From Papaver somniferum (Eukaryota > Streptophyta > Magnoliopsida > Ranunculales > Papaveraceae), in the NCBI RefSeq assembly GCF_003573695.1, contig NC_039360.1:63179911-63243910 (forward strand): DNA of 64,000 nucleotides. Reading direction: 5' to 3'. The notes below the pieces were generated by a model that did not search any database, was not told the DNA's origin, and saw nothing but the letters and a program-made list of their open reading frames with translations. Numbering within the stretch: position 1 is the first letter of the stretch; each line of letters starts with the position of its first letter. Shown in pieces: positions 54,078 through 64,000 of this stretch. Made by a program: the position numbers and the translations under genes.

Positions 54078-56175
54078 TGAAAAAGCGGGGTCTAACAACC
54101 ACACCCAAAATTTCGCTTAGCAATCTGTATGGACAAACTCCAATATACTTTCAAGAGAATCAACTAGACAGTCAAACTCAATCTTAAAAAAGTATATCAA
54201 AGAGTTATATCTCAATTTCTTAATTCAATCCGCAATCAAACAAATTGGAATTTGCGAGCCTAATTGAATATAAGAAATAACTTGGACGGTATCAAAAACC
54301 AATATCCAAGTGTCAAACCAATTTAATCAACAACCCAAAGGTCGGATTCACAATTGATTTAACTTACGCACAACCTGTGATATTTCAATTATATAAACAA
54401 ATATAATGCGGAAAAGAAATAACACAGACACCATAAATTTTTTTAACGAGGAAACTACAAATGCAGAAAAACCCCGGGACCTAGTCCAGAATAAACACAC
54501 ACTGATTAAAAGTTGTTACACCAATTTCCTACTACCTATTCGGACTAGATGTAATACCTGCTTCAGCACTTGTAGAACTCCTAGCAGAATACCAATTCTC
54601 TTTAGGAATTCTTCATGCAAATCTTCTAGCAGAACCCAAGGCTCTCTTTAGAAGATACAACAACATGATTGATACGATTTGATATTTTATTTGCATAAAA
54701 CACCGGTTTGATTTCCCTTTATATGTGAATCAAGGTTTTGGAAATCTTGTGTTCGTTTTGAACAACTGCCAAATAAAAAGCAGTGAAATCAAAACAAACT
54801 TGTAGATTAGGGTTTTAACTTACAATCAGTATGCGTACTCACAAGAAGTCCGTGAACCTGATTTTTGTAAGTGAACTTGGGTGATTCCAAAGATTAATTT
54901 CCAAGTTAAGAAAACCCTAATAATTCTACAACAAGAACAACTAGATAAATCTAGTGATATCTTGTTTAAAACTTCTTAAGGATTTTTACGAGATACCTTA
55001 ATCAAAGTTTTCTTTATAGCTTCCGATTTCGACTAACAAGTGTTGGTATACGATCGGAAACTGAAATCTATCAAAACCTAGGGTTTATGATCAACAACTC
55101 TTGAATGTTTTATATCAGAAGAGAAAACCTTAGAATAGACAAGAGGTGAAAAACCTAGATTACAAGTTGTATAATCAATCACGAAGATTAAATCCAACTC
55201 GGCTTTGTGATCCCCAATACAAAGACTTTTATCTCACTCTTGTTCACGAAGAACAAAAGACATGGAAAACAACCTTATGAAGCTTACACAAATTTTCCAA
55301 AGGGGATGAAAACGTGTAGCACTCGTGAACCTTTTATTTATAGTGAACAATAACTTGGAAGCTACGCAAAGCTATTTTCCTTTTTCAAGACTCTCCTAAT
55401 TTTGGGAGTCTTTCTTAAGTTACAACTCTTGCCAAAATAATTAAATAAATAATTAATTAGCAAATATTTTATTTATCTGAATAAATCACATTTTAACTTA
55501 GGCAGGAATTAAAAGTTATCACAAACACTTTAATATGGTAATCAAATATGTTTGGATTAATAGCCATCTTGCCTAGATAAGGAAACATCACCAACTTGAC
55601 TAAAAAAGACTTCTAGTCATGTAATTGGGCCCAAGTCCGTGAACCGTTACAAAAAGTCCATGGATTGTTTCCTACTAACGAACTGTAACAATTACATCAA
55701 CACTTATAATTGTTACTTTAATAAATCACTCATAACTTCATCGTTATAACTCGGAATTCAGTGATTCTTGGCTCGCTGAATTCGTAAGCTCATTCACTAT
55801 AACATGAGATCCTTTATAAGGACAAAGGTTATTGTCACCAAGGTCACAAATCAAATAACCTCAAGTATATGTACATTTACCGTCATAGGAATTGTTCCAT
55901 AGAGTGAGCATTTATCTTGATAGATTAGAAAGGTAGAATTGAACAAGAATCCAAATGAAATCAATCGCATACCTTTGTTGACGAAGTACTTGTTGATATC
56001 TTCTTGTAGTCTTCAATCTTCATCCTTTAAGGATAGCTTTGATTCAACTTCTTAGACCTAATCTAGTCCGAAACTATCTTTAGTAAGCTAAATCAAGAAT
56101 GCATTTTGAAAACTAAAATTGACAACTAACTTGACATACCAACGGTAGTGGGTTCAACTGAGCAATGCTCTAACA
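54078..56175 (-). repeat. Solo LTR of a related family member inside element B
   Basis: Plus-strand left end TGAAAAAGCGGGGTCTAAC, right end GAGCAATGCTCTAACA, flanked by a perfect 5-bp duplication TTAAG (54073-54077 and 56176-56180). No primer site or polypurine tract adjoins either end, so this is a solo LTR left by LTR-LTR recombination. At 2098 bp it is shorter and more diverged than the LTRs of A and B, lacking a clear TACGCGTA or GTTCGCGGA block. Confidence 0.9.
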
Positions 56176-56245
56176 TTAAGTACCCGACCTATTGAGTTGC
56201 ATAAGTCATGTACGCATAATCTAGGTTATTTTTGGGTTATCAAGA

Positions 56246-56563
56246 ATGTCATCTTGTTCATCTTGTTATGGTGATTTTGCAAAAGGATTTCTTGAGAAAT
56301 ATTTTGGTTTCAAATCAAAAGGGAGGAAGAAAAGAACTCTTGTAGAAGATGGTGAACCTAATGCCTCATGCTACTATGCCTACTCACACCAAGATGTTGA
56401 GAATGAGGATATGATTTCTGCTGAAGTGACTCATGACTTTCTTAGATACAATGAGGAAGCAAAAATGCAACTTGTTGATACTATGAAGGATCTTGATGTG
56501 GTCAGAACTGAGTTGAAAAAGGTTACCAATGACCTTGGTCTCATGAAGTCACATGTTAAATAA
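56246..56563 (+). CDS. Element B internal ORF, 105 aa, coiled-coil-like
   Basis: MSSCSSCYGDFAKGFLEKYF then a basic 'KSKGRKKRTLVEDGEPN' and a heptad-like 'AKMQLVDTMKDLDVVRTELK'. The frame was probably longer: coding sense seems to continue past its TAA (LLNEDIFSGDAVDTMSHKL). It could be a second piece of the gag-like protein separated by the solo LTR. No known domain. Confidence 0.4.
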   Translation: MSSCSSCYGDFAKGFLEKYFGFKSKGRKKRTLVEDGEPNASCYYAYSHQDVENEDMISAEVTHDFLRYNEEAKMQLVDTMKDLDVVRTELKKVTNDLGLMKSHVK

Positions 56564-57655
56564 CTTCTCAATGAGGATATCTTCTCCGGAGATGCAGTTG
56601 ACACTATGAGTCACAAGCTCAAAGATCTCGAAACCCATGAAGCTTCCGAACGTGAACTTTGACTTAGCTCGTGATCGGTTTCTAATATATTTTTTTTCTA
56701 GGAAACTTCTTAAGAGAATTTTTATTTTTGTTTTGTTTAAGAAGGATAACTAGGGTTTGGAATAGCCATTATTATGAGTACACATAGCTATGTCCAACGT
56801 TTTCATCTTTCAATGTTTTTAGATTTATTTATTTAAATTCTAAAGCTGATTTGGAAGATGATTTTTGCAGTTTTAATCTTTATGGTTTTATGTATTGCAA
56901 TATGTTATGAGATATGTGTGTTTGCGTCCGTGAACTATTATTGTCCCATACAATGTCAAAAGTTATCTCTTTCATATGTCGATATGCATGTATTGATACA
57001 AGATCGATGAACTTTTGACAAACAAAACTTAAGCCTATTATGTCATTTATTGATAGAAGATAGGTTAAAATCTTTTGTTTATGAGGATTATGTCTATTAT
57101 ATGCCATTGTGCAAATAGTGATGGAAAATAGAATGAATCCTTGTCTATTCCGCAGTATTGATCTTCCTTGATCCATATTTATGTATATACTGTGCGGCTC
57201 CATAAGTCTTCTTATGTGAGCATTTCCAACTAGACTAATCATGGATTCGTTAATGGTTAATTTGGTTGTGTATTCCGATTGAATTAATCATGGGTCCTCT
57301 TGTGATTAGTTTAATTGAGATTTTTGGATACAAAATCATTCTTATGATTTTTCGTGTCCAAAGAAATCCTTCTTTTCTCGTAAAAGTAAGGTCGCTCTTG
57401 TTGTTCTTTCGGGAATGACATCAAATGGGGAAGAGTTCTTTTGAACTTGCGCTTAATTTCCATATCTTTATGGGGAGTGCGGCTGTGGAATAGTTGAGGA
57501 GTTATCTTGTATCTTTATAAACTCTATGATGAATGCATTTAGCTTCGGCTTTATGGTTGCATCTAAACAAAGTTGATATGTACTTTTATTTGGTCTTGAA
57601 GCGTCTCCATGAAAATTTCATTAGGATCCCGTTTTCGTACCTTTGCCAATTTTAT
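56564..57655 (+). other. Element B 3' internal region, family-conserved but non-coding
   Basis: Matches, in reverse orientation, the region beside the 3' LTR in elements A (about 28970-30300) and D (about 63370-64000), including 'gcgcttaatt', 'gaatgacatcaaatgggg' and 'gcatttagcttcggctttat'. Only frames without signatures occur. Conservation between copies at this level with no ORF suggests RNA-level or packaging roles, or simply recent common descent. Confidence 0.6.
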
Positions 57656-58090
57656 TGACAAAAAGGGGGAGAATTAATATGTAGTTCACACTGCAAATAC
57701 ATATGGTTTTCGGATCATTATGTAAGGGGGAGTGGTTTTCATGTTGAGATGAAAGTATTGACTAAGGGGGAGTGATACATATCACCATAGTATTGTTGTC
57801 AAAGTTGTGATACAATTGAACTTAGATACCGTGTAATAATACTATGACACTGTATAACAATGATCGAGAGCTTTTGTTTTCTCATTGTTATGGCTACGGA
57901 TCTTCAACAACTATGATGCTGAACTGAACATCTATGGAATCATGGGAGTACTTGGAAAAGACGAATTTTTCGAGTAATGTTGAAGCACCAAGGAGATCAA
58001 GCATGTGGACGAGAAGCTACAAAGTTTTATCTATTTTGTATTCCATATGTATTGATAGTTTTGTCAGTAAAATTGATAAAAGGGGGAGAT
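57656..58090 (+). promoter_or_regulatory. Element B repeated polypurine tracts
   Basis: Four GGGGGAG-containing tracts: AAAAAGGGGGAGAA (about 57659), TAAGGGGGAGTGG (about 57723), TAAGGGGGAGTGA (about 57766) and AAAAGGGGGAGAT (58078-58090), the last abutting the 3' LTR and thus the likely plus-strand primer. The same four are seen in element A and, with the terminal one mutated, in element D. Confidence 0.8.
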
Positions 58091-60515
58091 TGTTAGAGCA
58101 TTGCTCGGTCGAACTCGCAGGCGTTGCTATCTCAAGCTTGTTTGTCAAAACTATGTGTCTTGATTTCTAGACTACTTATAGCTAAGTCTCGGACTAGGAT
58201 AGTTAAGTGTAGTTGAGCTCCAGTCTCCATGGCGATCATCTTACGAAGATGAAGAACTACTCAAGGAACCAGTGGAACTTCATCCGACTAAAAGGTATGT
58301 GGAGACTTGAACTTATCTATCAGTCAAAAGTCTATCTACTCTATCTCCTACTCTTGAGACAAAAGTCGTATACGTATGATAGTTTTCATACACACACATT
58401 TGCTATTTCAAGCCGAATTTACTCGCCTATCTTTTTCTCGAAATATGTGTTGGTAAGCTTTCGCTTTAACCATTTTTCATCTTTACCCGTGACGAAAGTC
58501 ATGATGACGTTTCAATCTTGAAAATGGCTTTGATGACGATAGTTGTGAATTACGACTATTATAACATTATAGAAGAATGTTTCAATGATTGAAATGTAGA
58601 GTTGAGATTACCATCTATGGATATAAGCATATATAGTGTGTACACACATTAGTGTATAAATCCATGTACCGGAAACCAAGTGTGTGCATACGGTATTGGT
58701 GAAGGAGACATGTTGGGTACGCGTACTGGCGGAACTTTTCCTCCCGGAAAATTCTGTTGAGTTTGGAGTTTACGAACTCATAAACCAGTCACCTTAGGTA
58801 CGCGTACCCGTACGCGTACTGGCGGAACTTTTCTACCCGAAAAATTCTGCTGAGTTTGGAAACCAAAACTAACTCAAATCCGGTAGCTAAGGTACGCATA
58901 CCCGTACGCGTAATCAAGCTGGTTATTTCTCAAATCGGTAGTTCATGAACTTAAAACAATAAATTATAAGGAATGCAATCTTTGCAAACCGTGGCTATAT
59001 TGTTCATGAATTGATTCGAATGAATCAAACCGATTTTGTTTCAATTGTGTCTATGAATAAAGACCTAAGCAATTGAACAACTCTTCAACTAGTTCTTATG
59101 AGTCATTTGAACTAGTTATGAGAAAGATAAATACGGTTAATATGGAAGAGCTCATATGGCTAACCATTGGTTAACTATTTGTGAACCAACTAAGTGTACA
59201 CGTTTAGGTACGGTTACTCAAACCTAAATGAAATACATTTAATTTGTGTGTGACAAGCTAAGTTTCAATCCAACGGTTGAAAGATATTACCTTGGTTGAA
59301 TCAGCTTTTTCATCTAACGATGAATATTGAATGCTTTGTTATAAAGCTAACATAGATTGCAAACCCTGATTTGAAAACTATATATGGGAGAACAACTAAT
59401 CCCCACACCTCCTGTGTGATATAGTTGGTTTTGCTAGAGTCGATTCTCCTTTAACCTTAGGTTTCTTCTTGAGACCCTTAGGTTAACGACTTAAAGACTT
59501 CATTGGGATTGTGAAGCCAGACGAAACTACTTCTCTTGTAGTTGAGCGATCTGATCTTGCCATTTTATATCGTACGAGTTCAATTGAATAATTGACTTGA
59601 GATTATATCTCCGATAGGGCAAGATAAAAAGAAATCACAAACATCTTCGTCTCATCGTATGTGATTCCACAATATCTTGTTTCTTTACCATACAATTAAG
59701 ATTATTGTGAGGTGATTGATAATACTAGGCTGTTCTTCGGGAATATAAGTCTGGGTTATCAATTAGTTCCTGTTCACCTTGATTTCTATCAAAAGACGGA
59801 ACAAACTCTTAGGTTTATCTGTGGGAGACAGATTTATCTATTATCGCAGACTTTTCTGTGTGATACAGATTTGTTTATTCAAGTCTTCGACTTTAGATCG
59901 TAGCAACTCTTAGTTATGGGTGAGATCAACTGAGGGAATCAAGTGCGTAGTATCCTGCTAGGATCAGAGACGTAAGGAGCGCAACTGTACCTTGAATCAG
60001 TGTGAGATTGATTAGGGTCCAATTACAGTCCAGACCGAAGTTAGTTTGTAGTAGGCTAGTGTCTGTAGCGGCTTAATACAGTGTGGTGTTCAATCTGGAC
60101 TAGGTCCCAGGGTTTTTCTGCATTTGCGGTTTCCTCGTTAACAAAACTTCTGGTGTCTGTATTATTTCTATTCCGCATTATATTTTGTTATATAATTGAA
60201 ATATCACAGGTTGTGCGTTGTATCGATCAATTGTGAAATCCAACCTTTGGTTGTTGATTGGAAATTGATTGATCCTTGGATATTGGTATTTGGTACCATC
60301 CAAGTTTATATCTCTTGTATTTGATAAAGACTCACAGATTTCTATTTGTTTGAGTATAGATCAAATCGAGAGATAGAGATATTAACTCCTTGATATACTT
60401 TTTATTAAGATTGAGTCTGACTGTCTAGTTGATTATCTTAAAAGTATATTAGAGTTAGTCCATACATATTCCTAACCGAAATATTAGGTGAGGTTGTTAG
60501 ACTCTCACTTTTTCA
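58091..60515 (+). repeat. Element B 3' LTR (2425 bp)
   Basis: Starts TGTTAGAGCATTGCTCGGTC directly after the polypurine tract and ends CTCTCACTTTTTCA. Near-identical to 49978-52440. Lacks one of the 5' LTR's TACGCGTA modules near 58716, so repeat number differs between the two LTRs of one element. Confidence 0.93.
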
Positions 60516-60519
60516 GTTG

Positions 60520-62951
60520 TGAAAAGCGGGGGGTCAAACAACCACACCAAATATTTATATTTGTATGGACATACTCCAGTATACTTTCGTGAGAATCAAC
60601 TAGACAGTCAGACTCAATCTCAAGAAAAGTATATCCAAGAGTTGTATCTCAATTTCTCAATTCAATCCACAATCAAACAAATAGGAATTTGCGAACCCGA
60701 TTGAATATAAGAGAAATAACTTGAACGGTACCAAAGACCATTGTTCAAGGATCAATCAATTTCAATCAACAACCAAAGGTTGGATTTACCAATTGATCGA
60801 TTCAACGCACAACCTGTGATATTTCAATTATATAACAAAATATAATGCGAAAAAGAAATAACACAAACACCAGAAGTTTTGTTAACGAGGAAACTGCAAA
60901 TGCAGAAAAACCCCGGGACCTAGTCCAGATTTGAACACCATATTGTATTAAGCCGCTACAGAAACTAGCCTACTCCAAGTTAACTTCAGACTGGAATGTA
61001 GTTGAGCCCTAATCAAGGTACAGTTGCGCTCCTTACGTCTCTGAATCCCAGCAAGACTCTACACACTTGATTACCTTAGCTGATCTCACCCACAACTAAG
61101 AGTTGCTACGACCCAAAGTCGAAGCCTTGATAAACAAATCTGTATCACACAGAAAAGTCTATTGAATAGATAAATCTGTCTCCCACAGATATACCTATGA
61201 GTTTTGTTCCGTCTTTTGATAAATCAAGGTGAACAAGAACCAATTGATAAACAAGACTTATATTCCTGAAGAACAACCTAGTATTATCAACCTCACAATA
61301 ATCTTAATCGATTAACGAAACAAGATATTGTGGAATCACAAACGATGAGACGAGATGTTTGTGACTACTTTTCAATCTTTCCCATCGGAGAATAAATCTC
61401 GAGCAAATATTAAAGAAGATAATACTCAATCACGATATAAAACAGCAAGATCAGAACACGCAACTACATAGAAAATAGTTGGGTCTGGCTTCACAATCCA
61501 AATGAAGTCTTTAAGTCGTTAACCTACAAGGTTTCGTGAAAAACCTAAGGTTAAAGGAGAATCGACTCTAGTCGCAAATAATATCACACAGGAGGTGTGG
61601 GGATTAGGTTTCCCAGTTGCTAGAGTTCTCTTTTATATAGTCTTCAAATCAGGGTTTGCAATCAATGTTACCTTGGTAACAAAGCATTCAATATTCACCG
61701 TTAGATGAAAACCTGATAAGATTCAAGCTAATATCTTTCGACCGTTATATCGAACTTAGCTTGTTATACACAAATGAAATGTACCATCATTTAGATAAAG
61801 GTAACCGTACCTAAACGTGTACACTTAGTTAGTTCAACAATAGTTAACCAATGGTTACCCATATGAGCACTTTCATATCAACCTGATTCATCTTTATCAT
61901 AACTAGTTCAAATGACTCAAATGAAATTAGTTAGAGAGTTGTACAATTGTTTATATTCTCGTAGAAGTATACAAGACACAATTGAAGCAAAATCGATTTT
62001 GATTCACTCGAATCATTCCATCAACATTACAGTCACGGTTTGCAAAAGATTGCACTCCTTATTATATAAATGTATTAGTTCATGAACAAACCGATTTTAG
62101 AACATAACCTACTTAAATATACAAATGGGTACGCATACCTAAGTAGCTGGACTGAGTTTGGTTACGCCGGTATGCGAACGGGTATGCATACTTGGTACAC
62201 TTTCAAACTCCATCAGATATCACGGAACATGAAATTCCGCTAGTATGCGTACGGGGACGCATATATACTTCGTTCACGGATTTTGGACTTTACAAAAATG
62301 TGAATACACACACTATGTTATATACAATCATGGTTATGTGTTTTAAACCCTCATTTCAATCATTGAAACATTCTTGGAAGACGACAATAGCTGTCTCACA
62401 TAAACTATTAGCTTCAAAGCAATATTCAAGTGATCGAATGATCAATACGAAACATTCCGAGTTACATCAAATGACTGTCTCACACAAATCATGTAAGATG
62501 TTACAAGGCGATTTTCACATGATAATCTTTTGACTTTCGTCAAGAATAAAAGATGAACTTGGTTGAAGCGAAAGCTTACCAACACACATTTCGAGAAATA
62601 GATAAGCGAGATAAACTCGGCTCGAAATACTAAAAGTGTATAATTGAAGTCTATATAGAAGTACGACTTTTTGTCTCAAATAGGAGATAGAGTAGATAGA
62701 CTTTTGAATGATGGATGAGTTCAAGTCTCCATATGCCTTTTGTTGATGAAGTTCCACAAGTTTCCTTGAGTAGTTCTTCGTCTTCATTCGATGAACGCCG
62801 TGAAGTCTAAAGCTCAACTACACTTTCTATCCTAATCCGAGACTTAGATATAAGTAGACCAGAAATCAAGACTTATATTTTTGGCAACTAAACTTGAAAA
62901 ACAAGCTTGAGATAGCAACTCTTGCGAGTTCGACCGAGCAGTGCTCTAACA
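60520..62951 (-). repeat. Element D 3' LTR (2432 bp)
   Basis: Plus-strand left end TGAAAAGCGGGGGGTCAAAC, right end GAGCAGTGCTCTAACA. TATA on the minus strand at about 61633 precedes the conserved 'ctaatccccacacctcc' block. The U3 variable block (about 62125-62280) has GGTATGCGTAC/GGTACGCATAC-type motifs in place of B's TACGCGTA. Confidence 0.88.
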
Positions 62952-63380
62952 ATCTCCTCCTTTGTCAATTTTAGTGACAAAACTATCAATACATATGGAT
63001 TACAAAATAGATAAACTTTGTAGCTTCTCATCCAAATGCTTGATCTCCTTGGTTCTTCAACATTACTCGAAATCTTCGTCACTTACAAGTACTCCATGAT
63101 TCTAAAGGTGTTCAACTCATCATCATAGTTTTTGAAGATCCGTATCTATAACAATGAGAAAACAATAGCTCCCAATCATTGTTATACTGTGTCATAATAT
63201 TATTATACAGCATCAAAGTTCAATTATATCACAACTTTGACAACAATACCATGGTGATATGTATCACTCCCCCTTAGTCAATACTTCATCTCACATGAAA
63301 ACCGCTCCCCCTTACATAATGATCCGTAAACCATATGTATTTGTAGTGTGAACTACACATTAATTATCCCCCTTTTTGTC
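62952..63380 (-). promoter_or_regulatory. Element D polypurine tracts
   Basis: On the minus strand the tract abutting the LTR reads AAAGGAGGAGAT (62952-62963), one base different from A and B. Further GGGGGAG or GGGGG tracts are at about 63267, 63306 and 63367. Confidence 0.75.
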
Positions 63381-64000
63381 AATATAAATTGGCAATGGTA
63401 GGAAAACTAGTGGGATCCTAATGAAATTTCCATAGAGATACTTCATGACCAAAAGAGAACCACATATCAACTTTGTTTAGATGCAATCATATAGCCAAAG
63501 CTAAATGCATTCATCAAGGAGTTCATAAAGATACAAGATAACCCCTATAATATTCCACAACCGCACTCCCCGCAAAGATATGGCAATTAAGCACAAATTC
63601 AAATAAGAACACTCCCCCATAAAATGTCATTCCCGAAAGAACAACAAGAGCGATCTTACTTTCACAAGAAAAGAAGGATTTCTCTGGACATTAACAAATC
63701 TCATGAAACATGAATTTTGTATCCAAAATACTCAATTAAATTAACCACAAGAGAACCCATGATCAATTTAGTCGGAAGTGCTCGACATAAGAAAAACTTA
63801 CTGAGCTGCACAATATTTACACAAGGATGTGGATCAGGGAAAGACCAATACTGCGGAATGTTCAAAGGTTCATTCTATTTTTCATCACTATTTGCATAGA
63901 GACATATAATAGACTTAATCTTTGTAAAAAAAAGTTCATCCTATCTTCCATCAATATTTGCATAATGATATAATAGGCTTAACTTTTGTTTGTCAAAAGT
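63381..64000 (-). other. Element D internal region, no coding seen
   Basis: Family-conserved non-coding sequence ('gctcgacataagaaaaactt' at about 63779 is the single unit of the motif arrayed in element A). Gag-like ORF, primer site and 5' LTR should follow beyond the window. Confidence 0.6.

Larger units (their letters stand above)
49978..60515 (+). mobile_element. Element B: non-autonomous LTR retrotransposon, 10.5 kb
   Basis: Plus-strand element with LTRs 49978-52440 and 58091-60515, perfect 5-bp duplication GTTGT (49973-49977 and 60516-60520), primer site, gag-like ORFs, a nested solo LTR and polypurine tracts. LTR pair is nearly identical by eye (scattered changes, one short deletion near 58680-58720), so insertion is fairly recent. 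No pol domain in 3.5 kb of own internal sequence. The duplication includes the first base of element D, placing B's insertion after D's. Confidence 0.93.
60520..64000 (-). mobile_element. Element D: third family member, truncated by the window edge
   Basis: Minus-strand copy inserted in the copia RT. Its 3' LTR (60520-62951) is followed by the polypurine tract and the conserved internal region, which runs off the right edge. Its expected left target copy is GGTTG (49972-49976), now separated from it by element B. Confidence 0.85.

Noticed and set aside
56880..57242. 120-codon minus-strand frame in element B
   Set aside because: Antisense to the family-conserved non-coding region, no domain; element is read on the plus strand.
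49978..60515. Reading element B as an endogenous pararetrovirus or as a complete Sirevirus
   Set aside because: Has true LTRs and target duplications, which pararetroviruses lack, and no pol or envelope-like ORF.

Overview
The window reads as nuclear DNA of a eudicot plant. It is AT-rich, has GT-AG spliced genes, L1-clade LINEs with plant-type zf-RVT and RNase H domains, Ty1/copia and Athila-like Ty3/gypsy LTR elements, and hAT/MULE-like DNA transposons. A poppy-family (Papaver-like) source is only a guess. Two host genes are well supported; roughly the right two thirds is nested transposons.

Left part (1-23 kb). 1-3.6 kb holds a diverged 400-bp tandem duplication, a tRNA-like sequence and a degenerate array whose repeated core is a perfect hairpin. 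2.2-4.8 kb may hold remnants of a spliced minus-strand gene (weak). 5.0-7.95 kb is a 5'-truncated, frameshifted LINE (LINE-1) on the minus strand. 8.67-12.13 kb is a complete nine-exon NIPA-type (DUF803) magnesium-transporter-like gene on the plus strand, with an 84-codon upstream ORF. 13.44-13.93 kb is a two-exon minus-strand gene for a secreted 12-cysteine peptide. 14.3-16.7 kb is a duplicated piece of the NIPA gene (exon 6/intron 6) split by a 1.7-kb terminal-inverted-repeat element full of CCGAAC motifs. 16.8-20.2 kb looks like a second such element, with CCACC tracts, hairpin minisatellites and a tRNA-Trp-like gene whose anticodon reads UCA. A palindrome-rich MITE (20.4-20.9 kb) and a hAT element with a perfect 8-bp target duplication (21.0-21.8 kb) follow.

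Right part (23-64 kb). A near full-length LINE (LINE-2, minus, 23.1-37.7 kb) is split by LTR element A (26142-34966, minus, target duplication CTAAC). From 38.27 kb a short-LTR copia element (plus) is interrupted by: an Athila-like gag-protease element without pol (about 38552-46750); a fragment of an A-type LTR (47534-47785); and, in its reverse transcriptase, element D (minus, 3' LTR 60520-62951, running off the right edge). Element B (49978-60515, plus, target duplication GTTGT) inserted one base inside the end of D. B itself carries a related solo LTR (54078-56175, minus, target duplication TTAAG).

Elements A, B, D, the solo LTR and the LTR fragment form one family: LTRs of about 2.1-2.5 kb, an initiator-Met tRNA primer site, a decayed CCHC gag-like ORF, repeated polypurine tracts and no recognisable pol in A or B. 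The combination resembles a non-autonomous derivative of the Sirevirus (SIRE/Maximus) branch of Ty1/copia, and it is the best candidate here for something under-described.
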